The notes under the pieces were generated by a model. It did no database searches. It saw only the letters and a program-made list of their open reading frames with translations, and was not told where the DNA came from. From NCBI GenBank assembly GCA_019915015.1, contig JAHBBC010000013.1, forward strand, positions 1,488,001-1,552,000: DNA of 64,000 nucleotides. Direction: 5' to 3'. Numbering within the stretch: the stretch's first letter is position 1; every line of letters begins with the position of its first letter. The position numbers and the translations under genes are program-made. This document shows, in pieces, positions 38,158 to 49,065 of this stretch. Source of the DNA: Auriscalpium vulgare (Eukaryota > Basidiomycota > Agaricomycetes > Russulales > Auriscalpiaceae).

Positions 38158-38657
38158 GATTGTGGGCGAATGGGAAAGAGGAGGAGGGGCCTTGTGAGAA
38201 AGGGGAGGGTAAGCGCGGATGCAAATGGTCGACTCGGATGCGGGCGCACAACACTGACTTACGCGTCAGCAACCCGTCCAGTGGCAGTAGTGGGTGCAGC
38301 TCGGCGGGGGTTGTTCAGAGCGGCAGCGAGGACAGCCGCCCAGCCAACTCATCTCGTCGAGCCCAACCTCAACGTGACAGAGGTATCATCTCCGAGTCGT
38401 CTCCTGACGGGTGTGCTCAGGACATCGCCTACCCAGCGGGCAATGCGTGCTGCCTGGAAGGAAGAACAGTTTTGAGTCAATGAAGGTCAGTGATCAACTG
38501 GCTGGAGACTAGGCGGCGATTTGATCAGTCCTGAGTAGCCGCGGCCCGGAAGCCTCTTCTCCAACAAGACTTCCACCGATGCCAACGGCCTCACGACTTC
38601 GTAACGACCCTCCGGGACCTCTCGAGCTCACCGTCTCCCCCTCCTCTCTCCACCGTC

Positions 38658-39535
38658 ATGATGTCCTCCGCCACGTCCTCCACGAGCCCGACGCCCGCAT
38701 TCACTCCGCCGCCGTTGTCGTCGGCGACCCCCGACGCCCCGACGCCAACCATGCCTACTGGCAGCAGTGCCGACCGTAGCCAATCGCCTTCCTCTTTATA
38801 CCGTGCGCAGCCTCGTCCCTCCCACCCACGCATTCATGCTCACATAACCACAATTTGCAGTGTATACCTTCGTAGGTGGGGATGGGAATCAGAAATGCTA
38901 TGGACGGCGAGAACTCACTCGTGCACAGCGACGCTTATCCTCCTGGTCGTCATATGCGGACTCCTCGTCGGCCGCGGGATGATCCGGCGCCGGCACCAGC
39001 ACGCCGCCCTGCTCGAGGCCATCGCCAACGGCACCCATCCGCCGCCTGTGTGCCCGACAGACCGCCCCAAGATGTGGGAGGTCTACGTTGGCCCGGAAAA
39101 GAAGGGCGAGCGCGACGTGGAGAAGGGATGGGCGGATCTCCGGGTGCGTCGCGCTCTACGGTTTCCTCCAGTGCTGCAGACGGCGCTGACATGCGCCTCG
39201 CCTCGCAGCCTGTCTCTGCGCGCGTCATCCATGGCAGGCAGGCGGGCCCGCGACAAGACTCGCCCGCGCTGCAGGCCCGCGGCGTCCTGCGCCGCCCCTT
39301 CTCCCTGTTTCGCCGCGCACAGGCGGCTCCTCCGCCGACGCCGCCGTCTCCCGAGCAAGAACGAGAGGAAGACGCGCAACGGCGCCCGCCTGCGCCGGTG
39401 CCCGTGCAAGTTGCGGTGCTCGTAGCCATGCCTGGGAGCGGGAGAGGTGCGGCGCACGACGGGCTCCCGGTGTTGGAGATCGGGGTGGGCGTTGCTCGCG
39501 GGCGGGAGGAGGAGCCTGCTCCGGTGAAGGCCTAG
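38658..39535 (+). CDS. Single-pass membrane protein, paralogue of 62947-63838
   Basis: Function unknown. Four exons join in phase: 38658-38802, 38861-38875 (a 15-nt exon), 38929-39143 and 39209-39535; 233 residues. A Ser/Thr/Pro-rich N-terminal region (probably outside or lumenal) is followed by one hydrophobic helix (TLILLVVICGLLVGRGM), a stop-transfer IRRRHQ, then PTDRPKMWEVYV, EKGWADL, RRPFSLFRRA, a Pro-rich linker and VPVQVAVLVAMP near the end. Exon sizes, phases and the 15-nt exon are the same in the paralogue 24 kb away on the same strand, so both come from one duplicated gene. The organisation resembles the short fungal single-TM/RING-less membrane proteins that I cannot assign further. 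Confidence 0.78.
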
Positions 39536-39866
39536 CGTCGCTGTGCGGTGGCCGATGTACATATGGGAATGCGAGTGCGGTGTGCGTATTGTGCATCGAG
39601 TCTTTGTTTGGGTTTTGAGCTTCAAGAGTGAGAAGACTCAAGAGGCTCAAGCAGGCTCAAGCTCAACTGCTCAAGGGCGTCGAGCAGAGTGTTGTAGGGT
39701 TAGGGCAGTCCGACATCATCACTGCGCAGGCGACAGGCGACGCGGCAGGCCTGGCGACTTGGACAGGCTCATTGAGGCCGAGCGACTCGAGACGGCTGCC
39801 TCGCCATGCAGAGCGCAAGACCATCAGGTTGTAATATATCGGTGCCATCATACGGCGAGAGGCTCT

Positions 39867-41385
39867 TCAGCAGGGCGCCTCCCCATACCGCACCACCAGC
39901 CCTGGCACCATCCCCTCCAGCTCGCCCACCCACGCTGCGTCGACGCCGCACCCTGCCACACCCAACAACCCCAGCGCATGCCCCGCACGCGCGCGCTCTG
40001 CAAGGCACAGCGGCAGCGTCTCCGCCAGCATCCCGACCGCCATGTCCGAGTCGCCCTCCGTCCACCGCTCCGTGAAGTCCACCCCGGTCATGACAAGAGC
40101 AGACAGTGCAGGGAGGAATCCCTGAGCATGGCCGAGCGCCGCGCAGAGCGAGTGCGCGGCGGCGGCGTCCGCGAGTACGATGCGCCGCAACCGCGAGGCC
40201 CGCTGTAATGGCGCGAGCCACATGGACTTGCGGACGGCGCTGCGCACGGTAAGCTCCTCGAGGTGCTCCGCCGCGAATGCTTCGAGCGCGGCCTGCGCGA
40301 GGTACGGCCCGTCCGCGGGCCCGGGCACGGCCACGTCTGCGGCGGGCGCGCCATGCCTTCACCCGGACTTGCTGCGAGTTCGCCCAGATGTCCGGCTCGA
40401 CGTGCATACGCACGATGGGAGAGGCGCGGGTGGAGATGCATGCGGAGAGCGCGGGGAAGCACGCGGACAGCGCGGAGGAGAATGTGGCGAGCTCGACGTC
40501 GTTGCCTCGTAAAAGGTTCCACGCAACTTGGACATCCGCAGGCAGCGCGAGGTGCGTGAGGAAGATACGCGCTTCTGCGGGGTCCATATAAATGTTGAGA
40601 CGGCGCATTTTCTCCAGTGTGACGACACGGTTTGGCTCCTCGTCGACCGTCGATATGCTGCTATATAGCAGCAGTTTCTCTAGCCCCCGCATCCTCCCCA
40701 GTCCAGTTAGGACCTTGCTGAGGCTCTCGCCGCGTTCTTGCTGAATTAATGTTAGCGAGACAAGTTGTTCGAGCCGAGACCATGTCCACGGTAGCGCAGT
40801 CCACGTGGACACCTCCAGGTGTCGCAGACGCGGCGTGCCTGCTGGCCCGCCGAGCAGCTCCTCCGACAGCATGTCAGCCGGCACAGTCAAAGTCTGGTAG
40901 AACTCGAGGGTGTGGAGAAGCGGTGCTGGAGAGGACAGGGCTGGGAAGATGGGGTGGGGGCCTTCAAGGTGCAGCACCTGCGTGCGCGCGACGAGTGCGC
41001 TGAGATGTGCGAGATCGGAGGGTTTCATAGGCAGCGCGCCGCACGAGGCGTGGACATGTAGGGGTGCGTCCTGGGCGCGGGTCAAAAAGGCCTCGAGCCA
41101 GCGATCGCCGCGCGGGAACGGCAGGGCGATGTTGTGTGCCCAGAGAGTGGGCCGATGGAGGGCGATGTGCCGCCAGCGTTGGCAGACGTGGGTGACCGCC
41201 ATCCACGCGAGTCGACATTTGGGCGTTTCGGGGGAGTGCAGCAACGAGTCGATGGTAGAGAGGATGGCGAAGATGGCGTGCAGGATTTCGGGCGGAAGGC
41301 GCGCGACAGGGAGTTGGGCATTGCGCAGTGCGGCGGCGCCGTCAGTGACGGCGCAATGGTTTTCAAGTGGGTCTTTGGCGGGCAT
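39867..41385 (-). pseudogene. F-box protein with a probable 1-nt frameshift
   Basis: F-box proteins bind SKP1 and bring substrates to SCF ubiquitin ligases. From the start at 41385 (MPAKDP) a basidiomycete-type F-box follows: LPPEILHAIFAIL, then AWMAVTHVCQRWRHIALHRPTLW. Leucine-rich sequence follows for ~300 residues (LAHLSALVARTQVLHLEG, LEQLVSLTLIQQ, MRGLEKLLLYSS). At about 40350, after SQQVRVKA, the frame slips by one base; the next frame continues convincingly (ADGPYLAQAALEAFAAEHLEEL to LEGMVPGLVVRYGE) and stops at 39867. No intron with usable sites and phase explains the shift, so this is a frameshift, either a real lesion or a sequencing error. Confidence 0.75.
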
Positions 41386-41746
41386 AGTTGCTAGGCAGGT
41401 GCGAGGAGCACGACGAGGATAGAGACAACGACGGCGACGGCACGCGCTCAAGCTCACGCCCAGGCCGCACCGGCGCTGTGCCGTGCCGTTGGCACCGCCC
41501 GCCGCTGCCTTTCTATCTTCAATCATCGACTCTCTCAGTCTGCTCATCGTCATGCGCAGCCCAGACGCGTGCTCTAGAACCCCGCATACACGAGCACTTC
41601 CAGTAAACCGACCGACACCGACACCGACAAGACCAACCGCGTCTCGAACGGAACAGCCGACCCAAGCTCACTGCCTACGTTCTACTGCGTCAACAATACC
41701 CGCGTCGTCCACCAGCTTTCGCCGGTCGAGATCAAGTCGTCGGGAT
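41386..41746. other. F-box gene upstream region up to the transposon edge
   Basis: 361 bp between the F-box start codon and the left inverted repeat of the Plavaka element; contains a short GACACC repeat and no gene. The transposon sits directly behind this promoter. Confidence 0.6.
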
Positions 41747-41775
41747 TACATCAGTAAAAAGACAAAAAAACTTGC
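41747..41775 (+). repeat. Plavaka terminal inverted repeat, left
   Basis: TACATCAGTAAAAAGACAAA followed by AAAACTTGC; pairs with 62545-62573 with three mismatches. Confidence 0.9.
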
Positions 41776-41777
41776 GC

Positions 41778-41864
41778 GACTGACCGGACTGTTGTCGACT
41801 GCCTCCGACTGACCGGACTGTTGTCGACTGCCTCCGACTGACCGGACTTCTGTCGACTGCCCTG
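41778..41864 (+). repeat. Three 29-bp subterminal tandem repeats
   Basis: Unit GACTGACCGGACTGTTGTCG + ACTGCCTCC, three copies starting at 41778, 41807 and 41836, the last one worn. They sit 2 bp inside the left TIR, where CACTA-like elements often keep transposase-binding sites. Confidence 0.9.
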
Positions 41865-42002
41865 GTGGATGTCGGACTTGTCGTTGGGTGCAAGGAACTT
41901 GAGGGGCACTTGCTGGTCTCGCTGCACTTACTTCACTGCCATGTACTTGTGAGCATGTCAGAAACTAGGAATGTACTGCCATTGAATATCCAAGATGTAT
42001 GA

Positions 42003-43203
42003 CTAGAAGGCTACCTCATGAGCATGATGATCAGAGAACTTGTTGACATAGTAAGCTGCAAACGAAGTAAGGGAAAAGGTATGTTTGAATGCTCGAGGAA
42101 GGAAGTGTTTCCCGTAGACGGGGATGAGATGCGCACTACGGATAATGGAAGCGAGTGGAATCACGGCCAGGCTGCGAACACGACGCTGCCCTGCGCAGTC
42201 GGGCTTGACGATCCACATCGCGGTGTCCGTGTCAGGTGCATCGCCGACAGCAACAAAGCGCCGCACGAGCGCACATGCGTGAGAGACCCCGCGAGATTCT
42301 ATCGAGAAGAAGAGAATGACCTGTGCAATGTCCAAGCCACGCATTCCCGGTAATGACGTGTCGCGTCGGATGAAAACCGTGTCGTGCCTAGGCTCGCCGC
42401 CACGCCACGACTCCACCGCACGGATCCACTGCCTGTGCATCCCGCCGACGCCAGAATAGTCGCTCGGAGCGTAGTAGAGTGCCACCGCTGACGCGTGGAC
42501 GTAGACCTTTCCAAGGAAGATCGGGAGGTGCGATGGATCTACAGGCATGGGAGCATCGGGCAAGGCCGCACGGAAAAGATATTGTCGAATAAGGACAGGG
42601 AGATCAATGACGCCGATCCTCGCTCCGATGGCATGGACATTGCGGGGCCACTTTCGAGCTGAAATCGCTCTGGTCAGCACAGTCGCTAGTATTGAATGCC
42701 GAGAAAGAACTCACAACGTGTCTGCGATAGGTTGACCACCTCTCGCACCCGTGGGCCGTCAACAACAGCAGGGTCAGGACGGGCAACCTCCTGATCGTCG
42801 GGGACAGTGGATTCAGCCGGCTCGAGAGTTGTGGACTGCACGGGAATTAAGGGAGTGTCATTGTCGGGTGCTTGAAGCATTCCGCGTGCAGAGAAGTCGA
42901 CCCGAGCTTCTGCCAGCTTGTCCAACCTCTGGTTGGCTAGCAGCATTTGCCCGAGAGCCTCGTTACGGCTCGAGCGGCGCCAAGGTTCCTTTACAGCCTT
43001 GATGTGTTTGGACTCGGTGATAGATGAGCATAAACCATTCGGCGCTGCGAATTCTTCGATGAGGTGTCGGTAATGAACAAGGGAATGCTGTCGGGGAAGC
43101 GAGAAGCCCGTCGGCCGGACGCCTTCGACTTCAAAGATGACGCGGTTTGCATGGTAACGCGCCAGGGCGTCATCTATGGCGTCCAGTGTGACTTCATCGA
43201 CAT
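42003..43203 (-). pseudogene. Plavaka transposase, 3' part
   Basis: Third piece: EVTLDAIDDALARYHANRVI, then FSLPRQHSLVHYRHLIEEFA, PNGLCSSITESKHIKAVKEP (the conserved HIKAVKEPWRRS block), MLLANQRLDKLAEARVDF, an intron (GTGAGT to GACCAG), HLPIFLGKVYVHASAVALYY, MHRQWIRAVESWRGG, MRGLDIAQVILFFS and SLAVIPLASIIRSAHLIPVY. The family end AAYYVNKFSDHHAHEVAF is followed by a stop at 42003. It is undamaged apart from the insertion. Confidence 0.9.
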
Positions 43204-45017
43204 CAGCAAAAGGGCTGTGGTCTCAGATAGACTCACGTGATCTCAGATGGACCTTGGACGGGTCTCCAGCATGGGCAGGCCCTGGCACGGTCGCCGGTCC
43301 GGGGTCGACCTCGGATAAGCTCACGTCGAATGGTTGAGTTCACTAGTCTCGGGACCTTCCCATGGCTGCAAGACTGGGATAGCCACACATGGCTATCCGA
43401 GGCCATACGAGCCGACGCGAGACTCGGGACCTAGCCATGGCTGGAGTCTGGTAATTATCTTTCGGTCATAGAATTTCATGAACAAAATAGATATTATATT
43501 GACATTACAGTAAATTATACACTGTATAGTACACTAGAGACACGCCGATGCCTGGATGACGTCGGGCAAACCCTTCACCTTGTATCACGGGGCAGCACCG
43601 CCCTTGGAGCCCCTCACGCACAAGCAGTGTATATATGCGCCCAGAAAGCAATGTCGAGGAAGGGTGGGACGTGGGATAGGACGAGTATATGCGCGCCCAA
43701 TGCACTGGAACGGATGTTAGGCAACCCAAGAAACCAAGTCGCGACGGGTGAGCGTACCTTGTATGCATGTGGAGGTCGTCATGGTCATCAAGATAGTCCT
43801 GCAGACGTGTTGTGAGATGCGGAAAGCCGGGAGGTAGACGTCACGTACCTGGGAAGCTAGCCCGGGGCTAGCAACATCAACTAGTCATTGTACTACTCAC
43901 AGCGGTCGTGAGCTATGCTAAACAATGGCAGGCGCGCGCGGTAAATCTATGCGTACCTCTTCACCGCCGCAGTGAATGTTCAACCAACCTGGAATCATTG
44001 TTAGTTGACACGCGAGGATGCGAGCGGAAGGGAGCTCACTTGCAATATTCAGCGCTCAAAGAGAGGCCCGGCCACCCGTCGGCGAAGAAAGCAGCGGAGA
44101 GACGGGCAGATGTGCCTTGGCAGGATGAGGGAGGGAGGGAAGGGGCAACGACACGGCAAGCACGCTCCACCGCTCTATATATATGAGCAAGGAGCGGAGT
44201 TTGAAAGCGCGACGCGACGCGGAGTCGAGTCACCGTCACGCCCCCGCATGCTCGCGCTCGCCCGCGTCATCACACTCCACCACGCCCTCGCGCCCGAAGC
44301 TCCTCACCCTCCTCCGCGCGCCGCTCCCGCCGTCGCTCTCCGTGTCGCTCACCTCGCCCACGCCCGCGCCCGCGTGCCCCTCGCCCGCGCCTGCATCGCC
44401 CGCGCAGCTCATCCTCGCGCCGCACCCGCACGCGCACCACCACCACCACCACCACCACACGCACGCGCCGCCGCAGGACGACGCGGCGACGCTCACGACG
44501 ACCGCGGACAGCGCGAGCATCGCGACGCCGTCGCTCGGCAACCCGCCGCGCCGCGGGCTCGTGCAGCGCCTGCGCAACTGGGTTGGGCCTGCCCGCCGTC
44601 GGTGTCGTTTCGCCCCGCGCCCGTGTTCGCTGTGGAGAAGTCACGGCGCGCGGAGCCGCGCATCGTGGGAAGCAGCGAGGACGCAGTGCTTGCGGGCTGG
44701 TTTGCCGCGATGCCCGCGGACGGTGATTTGGGGCCGGAGGATGGCGAGAGCGAGTGCGACGACAAGCACAAAGGCTTTGTGTAGTAATGACAGTGCCGGG
44801 CTCGTGCAGCCCCATTTTCTCTAATTTTTAGTCAAATTATCGCAGCCCTGTACTGTAGTATACGGCTATCTACGTGCTACGCCTCCAGTACCGATAGTAC
44901 AAACCTGGGTCCGATCCCAGACCGGGGTGTCCCATGTGAGCCCCACGGGAGGCCATCCGAGGCGTGTCCCGATCGGGAAGGCATAGGCGCCTTCGCGCGA
45001 CTTCGGCCCTTTTGCTG
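43204..45017. mobile_element. hAT-like non-autonomous insertion in the Plavaka gene
   Basis: CAGCAAAAGGGC at 43204-43215 is inverted at 45006-45017 (14 bp if the outer AT/AT are counted) exactly where the transposase reading frame is broken. Read on the minus strand, the flanks TTATCCAT and ATGTCGAT share five of eight bases, fitting a decayed 8-bp duplication; removing the element plus one flank copy restores a family-like join. Short CAG-starting TIRs and 8 bp suggest the hAT superfamily. No transposase inside; it contains a GC-rich coding-like segment (44183-44784) and, near 43346-43440, imperfect repeats around GGGACC..CCATGGCTG. Confidence 0.6.
44183..44784 (+). pseudogene. Captured coding fragment with His run inside the hAT-like element
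   Basis: Not recognised. The frame from 44183 is Ser/Pro/Arg-rich, contains eight consecutive His (~44430-44455) and ends its sensible part at RGLVQRLRNWVG. A second frame then continues in coding style: VSFRPAPVFAVEKSRRAEPR, then IVGSSEDAVLAGWFAAM and an acidic end, stopping at 44784. The frame change near 44585 suggests a broken host gene 3' end carried by the element. It is much more GC-rich and codon-biased than the rest of the element. Confidence 0.5.
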
Positions 45018-45345
45018 ATGGATAACTGACCGACGCACGAGGTAGCAGAAATCCAGATATGCGCTTAGTGCGCGCACCATTTGACTTGGAACGTGCCCAG
45101 CGATCGCCGGAAGGTACACCTAGATGATACCGGCTCAGGTGTCAGCGCTCAGCATGACAGCATGCCATATACTTAGCGACGAAGTCTCACCTTCATCAAG
45201 GCCTTTGTGTCGTCCCCAGTCCACTGTTTGAAGCCACGGCCTTCCGGGAAGCGACGTAGCCCTGGGAATGAAGGGACCGCACTGATTCTGCGACATGTCA
45301 GATAATGAGACGAACCAGAGACTGCATTTGCACATACCGACGGTC
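45018..45345 (-). pseudogene. Plavaka transposase, middle fragment
   Basis: Second piece, between the KDZ and hAT-like insertions. It resumes at DIDRR, duplicated by the KDZ target site. After an intron with GTATGT donor and CGCAG acceptor it reads ISAVPSFPGLRRFPEGRGFK, then QWTGDDTKALMK; after a second intron (GTGAGA to CTAG), VYLPAIAGHVPSQMVRALSA and FCYLVRRSVIH. There the 1.8-kb element interrupts it. Order and phase continue directly from 57379-59186. Confidence 0.88.
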
Positions 45346-45353
45346 GATGTCCG
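45346..45353 (+). repeat. 8-bp target-site duplication of the KDZ element, left
   Basis: GATGTCCG, identical to 57371-57378. Both copies lie in Plavaka transposase codons (DI of ADI / DID on the minus strand). Confidence 0.92.
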
Positions 45354-45434
45354 GGCTGTGGGGAATAGTTTATTCACTATCACACAGGTACTGTAACAAC
45401 ACTGTGGTGTCATTGCCAGCGAGGATAGTGATGT

Positions 45435-45622
45435 TATGCACTATAGTGCATCATTTCTTCCCCCCAGAGGAACAGTGCACTATAGTGCATATCAGTATAG
45501 TCGGGTGATTTACTGTACTGCATGCTGGTAAAGTACTATAGTGATGACAAGTTCACTACAGTGATGTGCCTTGTTCACGCACGCACTATAGTGCTCAGCA
45601 ATTAATGCACTGTAGTGTTCAG
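45435..45622. repeat. KDZ left subterminal palindrome cluster
   Basis: Several copies of CACTATAGTG or one-base variants (CACTACAGTG, CACTGTAGTG), for example at 45439-45448 and 45478-45487. The 10-mer is its own reverse complement, so it suits binding by a dimeric protein such as the transposase. Confidence 0.85.
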
Positions 45623-45903
45623 GAACATTATTTTCTGGATCACAGCAACAATAATTTGTATTAGAGCGCAGGTAATGTAGGTCAAGATAATGTATATACA
45701 ACATGCACGTGACATATAACAACGGCGGCATATCGGGACAGCAAAAGCACACGATGTGGGACAAAACACACAGGAGATTGCACACAGACCTGAAGCAACA
45801 GACACCCGATGGCAAGGAGCAGATTGGCGTCACGATAACGTTGCCCTGATTAAATTTTCGCCCTGTAAAATGTTAGTAATTGCGGCCACGTTGGCGTGGC
45901 TGC

Positions 45904-48642
45904 TCACCTCTTCGCGGCGGAACCCTCCCCGGCGTCTTCTGCGCGTCGTTTAGTGCCGCCAGGCAGCCCGGAGATGAGCTGGGATACCGTCCACTCGACG
46001 TCCTCGAGGGCGGAGAGCACCTCGCTCGTGTCGTCATCGGTCTTGGCGCCCGCGGTCCACCACACGATCGTCAGCAGGACGATGACGATCCCGCTCTTGC
46101 CACCCTTCCGTAACTCGGGCCATGTTTCTCCAGCGACTACAGCGCGGCTGAGAGGCCAGGCTTGCTCGCTCTTGCGCCACATCGGCTGCATCGTCGTCCA
46201 CCAGGTACGCCATTTCTTGGCGAATGCGGGGGCCTTGCCAATCGACGGAATCTTGTGGTACTTGCGGCCCCCCTTGAACCAGTCGTGGACAGCTCCGGGC
46301 CGAATTTTTACGTTGTTGTTCAACGCGGGGTTATTTTTCTGAATCACCGCGACAATCAGCCGTACGAACAACATCACGTGGGCACATGCGGACTCACCGC
46401 GGTGTCGTCTTCGAGTAACCTCTCCATTATCAACCAGGACTGGATCAGTTGATGCCAGTCAGGCTCATCGATTGCTGTAGCCAGGAAGACAAAGGCATCT
46501 TGTAGCCAGACCGGATCGCTGTTGAGCAGGCCCATTGTCGCCACCTTCGCACGGTCTGCGGGGATGTCGATTTCGATTGGTGTTGTGGAAGTGGCCGAGA
46601 CATCAGCTTGCGTAGGGAGGCGTGCAGAAGAACGGGCAGGGGTCGGCGAGGAGGTCAGCGAGGTAGGATCAACAGGGACATCGCTCTCCGAACTTGTGGA
46701 CGGTGCCTCAGCGGGTTGCGTAGCAGACAGCTCGGCGGGCGGCGGGACAGATCGAGTAGTGGTATCTTCTTCGGCGTCGGCGTCCGGGTCAGCTGCAGCC
46801 TCCAGCCGTTCGACTTCATTGAGGGCAGCGGGTGGCGTAGCGTGCTGCTCGGCGAGCGGCGGGACAGATCGAGGAGCAGCGTCTTCTACCTCGTCAGCGT
46901 CCGGGTCAGCTTCAGCCTCCAGGCGTTCAACTTCGTCGAGGTCGGCGTTGAGGCCGGCCAACGGCTCCTGACTTTCCGCGTCGCCATCTTCTTCGGCGTC
47001 GGGGTCATCCATCATCTCCTGCTGTTCTTCCTCATTGAGATCAGTCTCTGTGGTTTTAGCGGAGCTGAGATACTGGTCAAATACCGCACGATTCAACGGA
47101 AGACAATATAACATACGTTGCCCTGCTACTCCGGAGAGACTGTTGCCGTCGTGGCGAAGCGGCGTGCACGCGACGCGCCCGAGGCTTCTTCACCGCGGGC
47201 GTTGTCTGCAGCTCGCCGGCGAGCCTGCTACCAGCGTGCAGCAGGTCGAGGTCTTCTAGGATCCTCTTGTTCTCCGCCATCCTCCGGAGCCGGGCCTGTT
47301 CAGTTGGCGTGCCACGGGGCTTCGGCGTAATCACCTCCATCTCTGGGGGAGCCGCTGAGCTCTCGGAAGCAGGCTTCGTGGCGGAAGGTGAGGGAGCACT
47401 GGCGTTGGAAGGGCGGGGCACGGGGGAGGCATTAGCGCTCGACTCGCCAGACAGACGCGTGTCGGCGGCCGGCGCGGCCCTTTCGGAGTCCGCCGGCGAG
47501 ATAACAGACGTCGTCGTCGTCGGCGTCGCTGGCGTTGCACCACTAGTCGCAGGCTGTGTCGTCGATCCTGACAACCCGTTGCCCTGCTGCCCATCCTGAG
47601 CTGTTGACAGGGTAAGTAAGCTTAGGCATATCCCCAGGAATGGAACTGACGTACGGTATACTGTGTGCAGGTAGGCGACAAACGGCTTCTCCACGTTTTG
47701 CGCGAAGCCTGGGCTAGAGGCCTTGAAACTACTACCGTCGGCGGCAGCGACACTAACGCTACAGAGAAAGGTCAGTCTAATCTCTCATAGACAAAGAAGA
47801 TGACTGACGAAAACGACTGCAACTCGCCGCCTTCGCCCAGGTTCGGCCCACCCAAGAGTATCGTGCCGACCCACCCGGTCAACCGGAAGATCTCCTTCAG
47901 TGCAACAGCCGCTGTCTTGGGCAGCAATTCAATGGCGCTGGGATTGCAGGTGAGTAAGCATACGCGCGCAAAATATGGCGCAAGTACTCACGCTTCCATT
48001 TCCTGCAGTTTCGCTTCATCTGGGGCGACCGGCTGATCCACGCCAACGCCCTCGTTATATGCTTGGGCCACGGCATCCTTCACAGTCTCCGACTCTGTTT
48101 CCAGCAACTCGCGGCACCGTCTGTTGCGGAAGGCCAGCGCCTGCTTCGTATTAGCCCCCGGTACCGTGGCAAGGTGAGTTTTCCATTCGGGCTCAATGAT
48201 CGCCTGGAGTTTCGACTCCCAGAACATATGCTCGTATGTCTGGTAAGTTGCCAGCCGCCTCGTTGCTCTTCCAGAGAGGTCCAGGACTTTTTTCGCGCCG
48301 GCGGCGCTGCGTGAGTGAGCCCCGCGAGTGTGATTGTTGTACCATTGTTTGACACGCTGACGACAACGTTAGACTACTATTCCTCGACGACCTCAAACGT
48401 CTTACCTTGACGGTGGACATGCTGCCAGACGACTGGTCGCCGGTGTCGGGTTTGTCTTCGGGCCAACGCTCGAACCATGCTTCCAAGAGCCCCGGCCAGA
48501 ATTCCACCGTCGTGCGCTGGCTTTGGTGGTCTCGGTACGCTTCGTAGTGGTCCCACAAGAATTCCAACTGCTCTAGCGTGGTCCACATCTTTGCATTCAC
48601 CTTCCTCCGCTTGTCCGACGGTTTCTTCGTTTTCGGAGGCAT
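45904..48642 (-). CDS. KDZ-borne uncharacterised protein with acidic repeats
   Basis: About 800 residues over seven exons, traced by phase: exon 1 48406-48642; later junctions near 48353, 47993/47937, 47855/47764, 47654/47599, 47113/47060 and 46399/46345. The N-terminus is basic (MPPKTKKPSDKRRKVNAKMW) with a helix-rich segment (LEQLEFLWDHYEAYR) that could be DNA-binding; then RVKQWYNNHTRG and MFWESKLQAIIEPEWKTHLA. The middle has low complexity and two acidic repeats of the form EVERLEAEADPDADE. The C-terminal block IRPGAVHDWFKGGRKYHKIP, WRTWWTTMQPMWRKSEQAWP and KGGKSGIVIVLLTIVWWTAG resembles a family I remember from many agaricomycete genomes without known function. It is transcribed away from the transposase. 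Confidence 0.7.
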
Positions 48643-49065
48643 AGCGGTGGTGCAATACGGGGGATACGGGGATCGAAGGCGAAGTGAACCGCGGCAGGAA
48701 AAAGTGAAAGGTGGGCTCAAACACCAATCATTCCTTGCTGTCGGCCTCCAGCTCCTAACGTACCGATCTGCAGTCTCCATCCTATGCACGGCGGTGGCGC
48801 ACAAGGCAAGTGCACGGGACCCGCGGGGATGCGCCATACCATTTCCATCTACAGAACACGTAAGTCGCACGTCGTCAAAACCGCGCCGAGTGCGTCGTGT
48901 GCTTCCTCCGTCTCTCGTTCTCCAACCACCATCATCCCCTCCTTCGACACCACAAAGCTCCCTCCCTTCCCATCCCCTCTGCCCGTCGTGTCTTCGTTTC
49001 TCAAGCTCGCTCTCCAGCTCGTGTTCCTGTCTGTGTTTTCAGCTTTAAAACCCATTCCTGCAACC

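Noticed and set aside
43940..44560. His-rich or CAC repeats as a CRISPR or microsatellite array
   Set aside because: Simple codon-level His run inside a coding-like frame; no spacer structure anywhere in the window.
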